A stretch of 64,000 nucleotides of DNA from Chrysomallon squamiferum (taxonomy: Eukaryota; Mollusca; Gastropoda; Neomphalida; Peltospiridae): the NCBI GenBank assembly GCA_012295275.1, contig CM022670.1:31058438-31122437 (forward strand). The letters run 5' to 3'. The translations under genes and the position numbers were made by a program. Position 1 is the first letter of the stretch, and each line of letters starts with the position of its first letter. Shown piece after piece: positions 26,299-38,680 of this stretch. The notes under the pieces are model-generated. The model was not told the origin of the DNA. It did no database searches and saw only the letters and a program-made list of their open reading frames with translations.

Positions 26299-27065
26299 AC
26301 ACACACACACACACACACACACAAAGGTTTAAATAATTAATTTTACCTGTACATCGCGTCGCGCACGAAACAGATTCATCTCCCGACTGCCAGTTGATTG
26401 GTCCTGCCCAATAAGTAAGTACGTAAGTAAGTAAGCAAACAAATAAGTAAGTAAATAAAAGAATAATGGTTAGATAACACTATTCAGTTGTAATATCTGA
26501 CATCTTAACTCTCATTTTTCCAATGGGAACATCAAATAACTGCAAACGAGAAATAAATAATAAACAATAAATATTAATAATAAAAAAAAAATTAAAAAAT
26601 ATACTTCATTTTTCGATAATTTATTTGTTTTAGGGAAACATTTAAATAAAACAAAACGGTAACGATTTTAATTTAAAGTTTTTAATAATTTTCAAAATTT
26701 ATTAAGCACTTTTTTAATTATTATTTATTTATTTATTTTGAAAATATAAATTTATCTTACTCTTCATTTTTGTTAAATACTATTAATTTATTATTATTAT
26801 TATTATTATTATATAGTCATTGTTGTGTCGTATAGTGGATAGACGTTAAGAACAAATAATATTTTCAGTATGAAAAACAGTAGTAATAAAAAATAAAATA
26901 AAAATTAATAATAATAACAATACTAAATTAAAATGTTTTTAATATTTATGCTTTATTTTAAAATATTTCGTTCACATTAAAATGTTCACAATGTAATCAC
27001 AAAAACTTACCTGCACGAACATACGCCAGTAAAACGACTGTAATAAGAAGTCGTGACGACTTCAT
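3978..27065 (-). CDS. Large lipid transfer protein, apolipophorin/apoB-like, whole gene
   Basis: About 26 exons encode a secreted protein of about 3,830 residues, the size of apolipophorin and apoB precursors. Members of this family are lipidated in the ER and carry neutral lipid and phospholipid in the circulation. Visible order: signal peptide MKSSRLLITVVLLAYVRA; an N-terminal vitellogenin-type module (residues about 38-1000) with the family hallmarks KFRYLPGVSYEHEY and TDVTGHC; a long beta-rich region mostly in one exon; then amphipathic helices. No C-terminal von Willebrand D domain and no poly-serine phosvitin tract was seen, which argues against vitellogenin. The ATG at 27065 is chosen for its signal peptide and for a TATA box about 47 bases upstream. 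Exon phases agree throughout except at 7104-7413, where a one-base frameshift is needed. Exon blocks are given in separate entries. Confidence 0.9.
5614..5703. repeat. (TC)45 microsatellite
   Basis: About 90 bases of pure CT repeat in the intron between exons 23 and 24 of the lipid carrier gene. On the transcribed sense strand it is (GA)n. Confidence 0.97.
7781..7856. repeat. (AG)38 microsatellite
   Basis: About 76 bases of pure AG repeat followed by eight G, in the intron between exons 20 and 21. It is the reverse complement of the TC array about 2.1 kb away in the same gene. Confidence 0.97.
8170..8510. repeat. Degenerate AT-rich tandem repeat
   Basis: The intron before exon 20 repeats a unit of about 35-45 bases built on TATAATTAGTGATCTTTAAA. 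Recognisable copies sit near 8183, 8208, 8236, 8285, 8320, 8370, 8430 and 8457. Copies are diverged and vary in length, so this is an old array. Confidence 0.6.
9289..14751 (-). other. Lipid carrier giant exon 18 (1,821 codons)
   Basis: One uninterrupted reading frame of 5,463 bases, with acceptor TTTCAG before TATACAAAT at 14751 and donor AAAG|GTTTGA at 9289, phase 0 at both ends. It covers about residues 1358-3178, nearly half the protein. The translation is dominated by short repeated beta-strand units with recurring patterns of the type TPF-D-G-(R/K) followed by about 60-70 residues, for example FDGYREMSIEHKHRLRNTEW and PFEGFRTWIVKGQLGE. This is typical of the beta-sheet belt that contacts the lipoprotein surface in apoB-like proteins. 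No frameshift or stop was found. Confidence 0.92.
16153..16192. repeat. (TA)20 microsatellite
   Basis: Pure TA repeat in intron 16 of the lipid carrier gene, just downstream of exon 16. Confidence 0.95.
16680..17375. mobile_element. hAT-type non-autonomous element (MITE)
   Basis: The two ends are imperfect inverted repeats. The left end reads CAGCATTTCTCAACTTTTAA from 16680; the right end, read on the minus strand from 17375, is CAGCGATTCTCAACCTGGGT. CAG-G-TTCTCAACC followed by a 'gaaccc' motif is the known terminal pattern of hAT (Charlie-like) elements. The 696 bp body has no transposase frame. A clean 8 bp target duplication was not seen (cattaaag versus atggaaaa). It sits in the intron between exons 15 and 16 of the lipid carrier gene. 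Confidence 0.65.
19305..19351. repeat. (AAT)n microsatellite
   Basis: Trinucleotide array in the intron between exons 12 and 13 of the lipid carrier gene; similar AAT arrays lie at about 24519-24561 and 30195-30245. Confidence 0.9.
20066..21410 (-). mobile_element. Tc1-like transposon relic in intron 11
   Basis: About 1.35 kb, the usual Tc1 length, lying between exons 11 and 12. The ends are related inverted repeats: ACTGTGCCAAATAAG at the left and, on the minus strand, ACTGTTGCTTCCAAATAAA at the right. The minus strand encodes a broken transposase in order: a helix-turn-helix part with MPFRLNG near 21190; RRRGERFDADNIIQPDRYGG near 20745; FIHGNMTVQRYCDENNTPV near 20650; and FLQQYPGILYQNDNVRPYTA near 20570, which carries the second catalytic Asp. 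There are several frameshifts, and the usual W after GGSVVV is a TAG stop, so it is dead. Confidence 0.88.
21501..27065 (-). other. Lipid carrier exons 1-11: signal peptide and N-terminal lipid-binding module
   Basis: Exons in transcript order: 27011-27065, 26347-26403, 26009-26169, 25436-25675, 24894-25046, 24573-24771, 24102-24357, 23332-23824, 22562-23074, 22021-22364, 21501-21683. Translation is continuous with matching phases. Exon 3 opens with ESKKFRYLPGVSYEHEYQV and exon 5 with TDVTGHCMTDYRV, the typical start and cysteine-bearing part of the N-sheet of the vitellogenin/apoB/MTP family. Exons 7-9 give the alpha-superhelix, rich in paired helices such as GIAYRC-like and MEIRVAAVDGFRRLPCDAD segments. 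Exons 9-11 contain the start of the next beta-sheet unit, including SGLPLNLTVNGTATVDLKAK. Exon 6 ends at a GTTGGT donor, weaker than the others. Confidence 0.88.
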
Positions 27066-27111
27066 CGTCTTTTCTTTACTAGGCTTTCAAACTTTCCGTT
27101 CCCAGATATCA

Positions 27112-27119
27112 CTTTTATA
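27112..27119 (-). promoter_or_regulatory. TATA box of the lipid carrier gene
   Basis: TATAAAAG reads on the minus strand 47 bases before the ATG at 27065, placing transcription start near 27085 and leaving a short 5' untranslated leader. Position and sequence are those of a standard animal core promoter. Confidence 0.7.
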
Positions 27120-28137
27120 CCAACCCGACAATCAGTCCAACGTTCATTTGCCAATGAAAAACACGCGTAACAGAGTACGAGTGAGGTTAGCATGGAATAG
27201 ATAAAAGCTTGTGATTTGGATGATGTCGTAAATCATACATTGAAACACTTTCGTTTATTATATACATCGAGGAATCAATCTATAGGGTAAATGAATGTAT
27301 TAAGCCACGAAAAATAAATTGCTTGAATCTCAAAAATTTAAATTGTTTTTGTTGCATTTTATTTAGATTTAAAATAACCGAAAGTAATACTAATAGTAAT
27401 ATTGTTTTAATATAGATGAATATCTTGAATACAGAATAATACAGAAGCAAAATGAAGTTGGTCTTTGGACCCAAGTCCGTAGCAAAGATTATTACACCTA
27501 AGTGCTTTACTAAATTAATTTTCCTTGTCTGTACTGGACAAAACACTATAGTGATGTCACAGTTTATACATACGACAGACGTGCATGAACATTTCTAAGA
27601 CGGGGTATGCAACCTCTGCTAAGATATATTTACGTTAATATTACATTTTAAAGAGGAAGTTTGTCAGCATCATAACCTCGCCGTAATCCAGCAAAATTAT
27701 TTTTATTATATATAAACAAAAGACAAATAACAATTGAATGAATGAATGAATGAATATATTATTATTATTATTATTATTATTTATTATTATTATTATTATT
27801 ATTTCTTTTTGGATAATTTTTAATGACATAACTTTCTGACCAAATAGAACAATTTTTTCTTATGAAAAATTTAGTAATCCTATTTTAGAATTTTCAAAAG
27901 AATCCTCCATTAGAACATGGAATACATTAAATATGCACACAACAGCACATATCTAACATTTAAAACATCTAGGAGCACCAGTTGGAATGGAAAACAAGAA
28001 GGGAATTCAAATTACGCTTTCATTTTCTCAATGGCCTGCTTGTTTCTTATTCAAATAATAGACAGACATATTTGAATCAATAATTGAAAAGAACACACAA
28101 GTAAATAAATGTTTTTTTAAAATAATCAGCAATTTTA

Positions 28138-28176
<39 letters not shown>

Positions 28177-30191
28177 GTGTGTGTGTGTGTGTGACTACTG
28201 ATACAAAACTGCACTTTATCAACAAATAACAAAAATATCTTAGATGGAAATATCGATCAACATTTAATTAGAGGTCAGAATCAGTGTGAACAATAAGCCT
28301 CTCTTGTCAACACTGATAAACTTCATTACAGAGATAAACCTCACATAGATAAACATTTCTGACAGAGTACATAGTGTATTGTTAAGTTTCTCTTTCACTC
28401 ACTCACAGTCTCTCTCCTTCTCTCAAACTGTTACACGGACATACCCAACACACACACACACACATACATATTTCATGATACATACAAACAAAACTGTTGA
28501 GAGGTAGCCATTAAAAAAATTAATATAAATTATAATTATTTTTCACTCAAAACTACTGAAGAAAAATAAGCAGTTCATTTTACATGATCTTATTATATCT
28601 GTTTGTGGGAGTGCAAATACAGCCCCTCAAAAAGTATGTATGTTAGTGTATATGTTATATGTAAATGACAAAAAACCAACACACACACACACACACATAC
28701 ATATATATATAATGTTTGAGAAATAGTTGAATAAAATAAAATACAGTAGAAATATTTCAATAATCAGTCGCAATATTTCAAAGTCTAAAAGTCATATACA
28801 TTAACCTAGATAAGTAAATAAACAGTCGAGGTTCTATCGTTACTTATATTCAAGCTCCATAATTTCAAATAGTTGTTTCTATTCCTTATTTATTTATATT
28901 TATTCATTTATAAACTTTGAATCATATATACAGTAATTTATAAATTTAGTTATTGTTTTTCTACTAGGTTTTATTTCATAAAAGATTGTTATTACATATG
29001 TTCTGTGTGTTAAGCAAATATTATTTTATTATAATTTTAAATTTTTTTTTTTCAAAAACAACACATATACTTTTTATTTATCATGTAGAGTTCTAATTAA
29101 CAAGTTAAGGTATAAAGTGAATTAATAATTATATATAATATGTTGCATAGTAACAAACATTGTTAGAATAAGGAGCTAGGTCATTAACATAACCAATTGT
29201 TTTTTTTTTTTGCAAACTCTGAGTGAAGGCAATTCTATGTTTAGTAAATTTGTTATGTAATGGATTCAGTTATCTTATAATGAGCTGGAGTTACATCCTA
29301 TCTCATGTGAATATAATTTTTAACTTAACAAATAATCTATTTTAAAATCAAAACAGATAGTTGTCAGGTCAGGTTAATTTATTGTAAAACTTGGTTGTTA
29401 TCTGTTGTTAAGTTCAGCTTAGTCACACGCCTGTTATCAGGTGATGCTGATCACTGATACAAATTTGTGTGATATACCCCAAACACATATTTAAGATTAA
29501 AATCAACCATTGACACATTTATATGGCAATGACACAGTTATATAGTGTCATTTCAAGAAAAAGAAAAAAATTAATAAAATAAATAAAATAAAATCTATGA
29601 AAATTTGGGCCTGAAGATTAATGTATGAGCTTTGCTGAAACTGGCCATAAGGATAGAATTTTCTTCTTTTTTTAACACACACACTCAACCACACACGCAG
29701 TGCCAACTGCCAGAAAACCTATCTCTGCAAAATAGAAAAAACAACGAAGTCCTCATAATTTTAAAATATAGTTTTATAGAAAGTAAATAAAGCAAATTTT
29801 TTGTAAGATTTTTTCTTCTCTTTTTCTTTTTAGATTCTAAAACAAAGTAAAATGTATCACAGATGATTATTTGACAATATTTTTAAAGAAAAATAAAGTT
29901 TTTATACAACATAACAAAATAAAATAATAATAATAATTTGAAAATCAAATCTAGGAAAATCAGATTATCAACACAAAAGAAAATACATCACAAAGGTTAT
30001 AGATAACTGTAACATAAAAATGAAAAGTAAAGTTAAAAAACGAAAACAAAAATAAGGCATTTGATCAATGTTCTTGGTAAAAAGATCTATAAAATATTTT
30101 GAAATAAGTTAAAAAGAAATATAGGTCTGAATATGGTTGATGCCAATTGTCTGTAAACAAAATTTTCAAGATGATATAAATGTTATTATTG

Positions 30192-30247
<56 letters not shown>

Positions 30248-31869
30248 AAAAAGAAGTAAAACACCCTACAAACTGACTGGATTAATGTTATTTCAGTTAT
30301 TTTCAAGGCTAATTTAACTTGAGAAAAAAACATACTTTAATACAAAATATTGTAAAAATGTAACTTAAATATCAAAGACTGTATTATTAAATAAACATCA
30401 CTTCCCTAAGAAGGTTACCAAATAGTCATAGAACCAGGTAATCAAGGATTTACTGACTTCACAGAAATTCAATACTGACTTGCAGATGTCATGCTTTAGT
30501 TAAAAAAGGAGGTAAATAATGATAATTTATAAAAAATAATGGTACTGAAAATAATAAATCATTCTCTTAAACTGTGCAAATTTCATTAAGTAATGTTGAT
30601 AAAATACTATATAAAATATCTAAATGGTAAAAAGGATCTAACATGAATAACTGGAAACTAAAAACATTTTAATTAAAAAAGAAAGACAAAACAAAGATAA
30701 GTACACTGTTAAGAACTGCACAAATATAAATGATTATCAGAAGCAGATTAATAAATAACCTTACAAAAAATAAAGGTAACTGAAAACAATAAACTATGTA
30801 AAGTCTGTACACAAGTATCTAAATATCAGATCTGCTTGGATTACACCATTAAGTTTTTATTTGCATGCCACAGCAATCAGGAAAAACAAAATGCCGGATT
30901 CAGCAATGCCATTCCGATCATTAGTATTATATTAATAAAAGAATTCTGCAAATCCTGTTTATTATAATAAATAAACTATATTTTCCTTTTGTGAGTAAAT
31001 AATCAATTTCTAGATCTATATTTTTATAAAAGTGAAATTACTTTTAAGATAAAATAGATTTCACTACGAATTAATTTTATAAAAATTCACACCCTACATA
31101 TATACAATAATTTTTTAAACAGATTTAATGATGCAGATATTCTGACATATAAATGGAACTTCAAGATCAAGCCAGACATTTACAACTTAAAATAATTTTA
31201 TTATTACATCAGTACCCTTTATTTGATATCAGGTTTAAATCTAGAAATTGTCATGCTCTTTACTACATAGTTAATATCTTTAATTTTATTCATTTTTAAA
31301 AATATTTTATACAATTAAGTCTATATTTGTATTTCATGAGACAGTTTATATTTAGTGAATATAAATTAGATATAATCCAAAATTCTATATGTCTAAATTT
31401 GCTAATACAGGTTACTAAGTGTATTACAATAATGAAATTAACAATCACATAAACATGCCTCACTTTAAAAATTAAAAACTGTGACTTCACTGATGAATAT
31501 AATAAGGAAAAAATTTTATATTCTTTACCATTTCTCAAAATTGAATTTCAAATATTTAAAAAACAGATAAATAATTTTGATTTTACAAATATATATGCAA
31601 CACACTGTGGACAGATGCTAGCCTTATTCTTGATTTTTTTAAATTGGCCTAAATTAGAAAGGCACCATAATAAATTAAATGATTGCTATATAACCTTTAT
31701 TATTTAATAATTTAATATTTCAAGAGAAAACAAATATCTTCTAAACTCTAATAAGTACATTATTTATAGACTATATATATATATTTCAGTTACCCTTTGA
31801 TCACAGACAAAGTCACTACCTCACTACTGATGTGGAATCCGTTAATAGATACACATAGCAAACTTTAGC
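27120..31869. other. Intergenic, no gene seen
   Basis: AT-rich spacer between the lipid carrier promoter and the 3' end of the SPATA6 homologue. It contains simple repeats, namely (ATT)n at 27759-27802, (TA)n followed by (TG)n at 28144-28192, and (ATT)n at 30195-30245. On the plus strand TTTATT at 31696-31701 could be the AATAAA signal of the minus-strand SPATA6 transcript. No coding exon was recognised. Confidence 0.6.
31741..31821. repeat. Diverged direct repeat, copy A (3' flank of SPATA6 gene)
   Basis: This shares with copy B the run ATTATTTATAGA, then TATATATTTCAGTTACCC and CACAGACAAAGTCACTACCT, with small differences. It lies just downstream of the stop codon, probably in the 3' untranslated region. 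Confidence 0.7.
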
Positions 31870-34800
31870 TCAGTTTGAAACAGTAGCCTTGTTGTACAAG
31901 TTACTGTATATTTTACTAAGATTATCATTAAATACAATTCTGTGAGACTTGCCACTGAGCTTGGCAGAATCTTCTGTCCAATATTCACCTCGGTTAAGGT
32001 GGACAAGGCTGGAAAAGAGAGAGAAAAAACTAAAAAAAACGATTAAACATTATTATTAGTATTAATTCTCAGTTACCAAGCCAAATTATGATGCACCAAT
32101 AACAATGCACATACCATGCACATACCATTCATCTTATCATTATTGTAAATATTTCTAAAGTATAAATAGTAAATTAATTATATACAGCAAACTAGTTTAA
32201 CCACGTTTTTCTAACCATAAATATTTTTATATTATAAAGAATGGTAAATTAATTATAAATAGTAAATTATTTTATCCATCTTTGTGGTTAAGGTAAATAT
32301 TTCTACATTATAAAGAAGAGTAAATTAATTTATTGATCATGTTGTTAATGTAACCATTTCTACAGTATAACAAATAGAAATTTATTTATTTTATTATTAT
32401 TGTAAACATTTCAACATTAAAATGAATAGTTAATTTGTTTATTTTATTGTTATTATAAATATTTCAACATTATAAGGGAAAGTAAATTAATTTATTAGTC
32501 TTATTGCTATTGTCAGTATTTCTATTTTATAAAGAATACTACTGACCTGATTGTTACTATAAATATAATGAATAGTAAATTAAGTGTTCCTTTATCAGAA
32601 TGACTACTCATTGTCACCAGAGTATTTCTTTTTAAAACATCCAAAAATCAGTTTTACATGATCAAATGTTAATTAATTGCAGCAACAGACATTGAATTAG
32701 AAAAAAAAGATAAAGATAAACAACATGTTATTCCTTAATTCAGATGTTTTAAAATAGTGCAAAGCTAAATTTCATATCAGAAATTAATTTATAAACTTGA
32801 ATATTTTATATAATTTATTTATATAAATTGTAGACTTTTTTTATTGATCTTATTCTATGTCAGATAGTGTTGTGCTTGGCCTCTATTTCAGTTGATAATC
32901 ATCATATTTAATCCAAATTTTTTAAATGAAAATGTTGCCATTCTCTGATGTAGCATCAGATCTCTGTACAAAATACTATATTTATAGCCTTCTAAATTGA
33001 CTAAGGTACTGAGAAAAAAAATACCATATGGATAATAAATAAATGATGAAACGAATTAGCAAGGGGGATAATTCTGTTAGACTGGTATATAATCATGTGC
33101 ATTAACAAAATATGAAAATAAATAAATAAATATAAAAATATATAAACAAGCAAACAAAAAACATCAGAAGAAAGTACAAGTCTGACTAAGTACTAATCAA
33201 ATAATATCTGTAATAATAAAATAATAATTCTGTAATCTGCATTGCCAAATCAAGTTGATTTTAATATATTAATATTATAAGAGAATAAAAATATATTAAA
33301 AACTTTAATAAATATATTATTTATAGATTATACATATATTTCAGTTACCCTTCATTCACAGACAAAGTCACTACCTACATACCAATGTTTTTTTTTAAAT
33401 TCTAATAAATGTTAGTATGTGATGTGATGTAAGTAAGAACAAAAAACCCCAAAATGAACCTGCTGATTCACCACAAGTACCTCCTTGACTTGGCTAGTAA
33501 AGTTTCTCTCTCCAGATCATCTAATGAGTCACACAGATAGCTGCTGAATGCAGATCTCTTTGGCAGGAACTGAAATAAACAAAAACATAAATAATTCATT
33601 CTTATCTATATTATATTAACTTTTTGTAAACTAACCAGTATCAGTCATTATGTGTTTCTGCTAAATTGTTAATTCATAAAATATAAGAAGGATAGCATAT
33701 ATTTATCATTAAATAAATGAATTAGAGCAAACACTTATGCTGTAATTTAAAAGTTAAATATGGGAAATATCATTTTCATCACGGAAATATTAAATAAATA
33801 AAATAGATAGAACAAGAATTTTATTTTATTAATACTGTAACATTTTGTAAACTTAACTATATAACTAATTATTACATTGTTTTTGGCATATTAACAAACC
33901 TCCAAAAACAAATATGAGATATATGAAGTCCATCATTAAAACAGTAAATGAAAGTCTAAAATATTGCTTTCTAATAACTCTTATGATACATGTATTCAGA
34001 TATACAACAGGATATCTTTATAAAAATGAATTGTCTCAATACCCAATTTTTAAGCAAAACCATATCTTCATAATCGTTTTAAAATGTAAGAAAAGATTAT
34101 TCACATTAGTGTGAATGCAGACATATGAAGATTCACAATATTCTCATGTGTGTAAGGAAATCCTGCACTGATAATTATTATACTGGTATAAAATCATCTG
34201 GATATATTTTTTATAGGGGCAAAATACTGGGATTTGGAGTAAATTTTTATAATTAAAATTCAGTAAAGACAGAATATGAAATTAATAAATCAAATCCTTT
34301 ATCTCTTATTTGCTTCTGAATTTCAACTAGTTAATTATTTTTAAAACTAATTTTTTTTTTTTCTTTACACCAAAATCAACTTGTATGACAACCCAGTACT
34401 ATAATAAACAAAAAAGACAACTTCATACTGGTGTGACATCAACTGGTGACAGTCTGTCAAGTCTCTCTATTGAGCGATGTTTTCGAACGAGTGAGGTAGA
34501 AGGAATGCAGGGAGAATATGGCCTATCAAATCTACTTCTAAAACTGGATCGATACAGCAATGGGCTGACTGATCTTGGACGAACTGGAGTGATGTCAGTG
34601 CATCGGTGACGTGCTGATGTCAGTTCTGCCACTTCAGCATCTGTGCAAATTAAGTCAGTAAATCAATAACAACAACAACAATAATTTGCATGAAAAGTAA
34701 TAAAAATAGGCAGCTATAATACTTTTGTTTTCAGAAGAAACAAAACTTAAAAGAATACTAAAACAAACATGAAATGCCGTTTAAAAAAACAAATTAAGAT

Positions 34801-37465
34801 TTTTAAATTTTGTTTTCTCTCTTAAAAACATATATTTCACATGTGAAGAAATATAAAAAAACTAAATATTACAAGATTATTTTTTATATATAATTATCTC
34901 AGTTAACATGACAGCTAAAATATTCTTGTATAGGAAACTTGAGAAAGATATACAATAATATCTGGACATATGATTTGTTTACATAAATTTTATTCTTACC
35001 ATCATCATCATCATCAAGCAGATACTTTGAACGATAGACTGGCAGGGGATCATCATACGAATCTCTGTAAACCTAAAAATGAATTAAAAATTTCATTTCC
35101 ATTTATTATGCTCCAAACCAGAATCCAAATAAAAATGTAAGTTACTGAAAAACCAATTATTGTTATTTTATTATATGACAATCTTATTTATCAAAACATT
35201 AGTTATCGTTATTATTATATAACATTATATATTATTGGACACATTCCATTTTCATTGAAGAACCATAATCACTTTCATTAAATTATATATTACTATTTGT
35301 ATGTGTGTGTGTACATGCATGTCTGCCTACATACATACATACATACATATATATATGTATCTAAGAGAGCAGTTTCATTGTTTATCTAAAAACAGTAACT
35401 AGTGACCACAAAAATATTTTTAAAATGTATTATTTATCTTTTATTTTTTTAATTAATGAATTGAAAACAATTGGCTAAATTAATTAAAGCTAGAATAATG
35501 AAACTAGATTCAAAAGCAATTTATCTACAAAGTCTAATGTCTTAAGCAAGCAAAACTGAAAGATGAAATGTTTTGTATTCTTACACTGTTAAAAATCGGA
35601 TAAATTCCAGTGAAAGATTAAAAGAATAAAATAATAATTTTTTGAAAGAATATGAAATAAAACAAAAACTGTGAAAACATGAATAAGAAAATACTGATGT
35701 ATTTTGTGCAAATGCCAATAAAACTAATTTTTAATTGTGCTATATAAACTGCCCCTTCTGTTTTATATTAAAAATAAGAAGTAATAATAAGAAACAATTT
35801 TGTTTTTAAATGTTTAAAGTTAGGTATCAGAAGAGAAAACATCAAATAACATTGCTTAAAATTTGCACACATCACCATAACAGTATTAAAAATCAAGGAT
35901 ATTTGTGTTTGCCAGTTCAAAATGTGACATACACAGTTATTAAAGTATGTTTTGATTAGTTACCTTGCTCAGATGGTACCTGTGTCTCAGACTGGGGTAG
36001 TCTGAGTAATCATAGTCGTTGTAACCTCCTACAAAACAGAAAGGGTAGTCACATGCAGCATGCACTAACTTCAGCAACACGCATAATGAATATATATTAA
36101 TAATGTCTGACACATGTATTTTGTAATGATGGCTTGAGGGAAGAAATACACCATATGAAATATACTTTTTATATTATACACAACAGGAAATCAATGAAAG
36201 TCATGTGGCACTGGCAGGAATCAAATAGCTGAAGTGAAACATCAAGGAGAAGTGATCCCCAACAACAGATTCTACATGCAGGATGCCATTACATTTTTTT
36301 TTTATTGTAACAAAGACAGCTAATATTCTCAGCTTGTCTAGTAAATTTTCAATTTATTTATTAATTAAATATATATTTTAAAAACAATAAAAAAAATCTC
36401 TTCAAAATATCTATGAACAGAAATAATGTACAGATGTTTAAGTTGTTATCCATTAAAATCTTTTATAATAGCCTTAAATATTAATGCAATACCCTCTGTG
36501 AAAATGGGAATGTTTATAAAATAATTTATATTTGAGATTCAATCATGCAATACTTTCACAACATAGTGGTTACCTATATGTCATATAATTTAGTGACCAA
36601 CTGTGGAAATGTTTTTAAATACAAGTAAGTTAAACAATAAAAATGAATAAATGAAATGTGAATATATGAAATCAAAAACTGATGAAAACACTTTTAATTT
36701 CAATCAAACAACTACAATTGCAGGCAATGCATGCATTTGAAGTGTGTGAAATAATAAGGAACGAAAACCATGCCAAATTGGATGTTCATACCGGTACATT
36801 GTAATAGTGACCTGTTGGATGGTAATTATATGTGTGACCCCAATATGGCCGACCCATGTGTCGCTTATAGGCTTGACAAACCAAACAGTTCCTATCAATA
36901 TAGCTAGTTCCATCACATGTACCATAGGCTATTGACAGATTAAGAAAATAAAATAAAAACTGTTAAGTAAATCAGCATAAATAAATAAATTAATATAAAT
37001 AAACAAAAATCAACAATAAATAAATCAGTAAACAAACAAACAAATAAATAAATAAATAAATAAATAAATAAAGAACTGGTTTTTTCATTAAACAGTAATG
37101 TCTATTAAACATGTCTCATCAGCTGAAACTGCCTAATACATCAGAATGGTAATCTGAAAAAGTTGAAGATTAAGTAAAGAAAATTCAATTCACTATGAAG
37201 CTATAACTATTAAAGTTTTGGAGCCATAATTACTGAAAAAAACCCTTCAATAATGAATAGTTCATTGAAAACAATAACTAAAATCTAAAATTAAAAAAAA
37301 AAAAAAAAGATTAGTATTTCTGCATTTCTTAGAAATTTTTTATTTAAGATTATATAATCAAATGCCTTTGTATCAAAAAAGTAATGCTGTGGTATTAATT
37401 AAAATATTTAATTTTAATTCAAAAATTATATATTTGCCACATTTTTATTATTATTTTTATTATTA

Positions 37466-37509
<44 letters not shown>

Positions 37510-38648
37510 TTCTTAATCAGTTTATAAAGACAATATATATACAATATTTGAGATACCTAAACTAGACCGACTTGTGGATCTACTCAGACTGTAGCTTCTC
37601 TTTTTTTTCTTTTTGGCATTCTTCTCCACAGGGCCTCCAGGAACCCGACCTATTAGATCTGAATCCAGCTGTGACAAAAGTTAACATTCAAACTGAATAA
37701 AAATAGCAAAATAACCACATAATACTTATGTTTTATCTGATGATTTTTTTTTTTTGTACACATTTTTAAAAATGTATTATTATTATTATTTTATATGTTT
37801 AAATTAAAAAATGGAGTAAACATAACAATTTTTCTGTCAGAAGTGAGATTGTGTAATTAATTCATTTCAAATAGCATATGAAATTTTTATTACAATGATT
37901 TATAGATTTGTAATTTGGCATATGTATTAATCTTCTCAAAATGCAAGGAAACTATCAAAATTCAATAAACAAATTTATCATTTTAAGAAACATCAACTTC
38001 TAACTTACTTATTATAAAATGGTAATTTAAAACAAAATTATAAATTAGGGCAATAAATAAATAAATCAATAAAAAGAAGCAAAATTCATATAATAATAAA
38101 GTTGTTTACTAAGTATCTAACCTTTCGGACAACAAATGGTGGTCGTGTGGTGTCAGTCAGATCAATGTCATCAAATCGTTTGTGCAGAGACAGTGATGGT
38201 GACCTAGAACGAAAAATAGAAGCTATGGTAGGCTGTCTGTACCTGTCTATTACAGGTTCTACCATATGCTGATTACAGCATGACCTGTGAACAGAGAAGG
38301 AGAAAGTAAGATAAAGTGAAAAATTCTGATATGTAAAATTTAAATATATTTTAAAGGATGCTGGAATCATTTAGTAGTTTTTAAGAAATATTTCTTTTTT
38401 GAACAGCTTTGAAAAGTTGAATGTTCAAGATGAACCTGAATGAAACAGTTTTGCCTAGTTTTTATTCTGTGATAAATGATAATAATTTCTGTTTTCAGAC
38501 TCGGTGATTTTCACTTTTTAAATTATGCTTTAGACAAGTACTAAATGTAGATGATCAGTACAATAAGAACTCATTTAGTTATCAAATTAACTTTTCAAAG
38601 ATGGTTACTTATATTCCTACTTTCTCCTTGATTTCAATTATATATTTC

Positions 38649-38680
<32 letters not shown>

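Noticed and set aside
3978-27065. Vitellogenin instead of apolipophorin/apoB
   Set aside because: The N-terminal module is shared, but length, the giant beta-rich exon, the lack of poly-Ser and the lack of a C-terminal von Willebrand D domain favour a lipid carrier.
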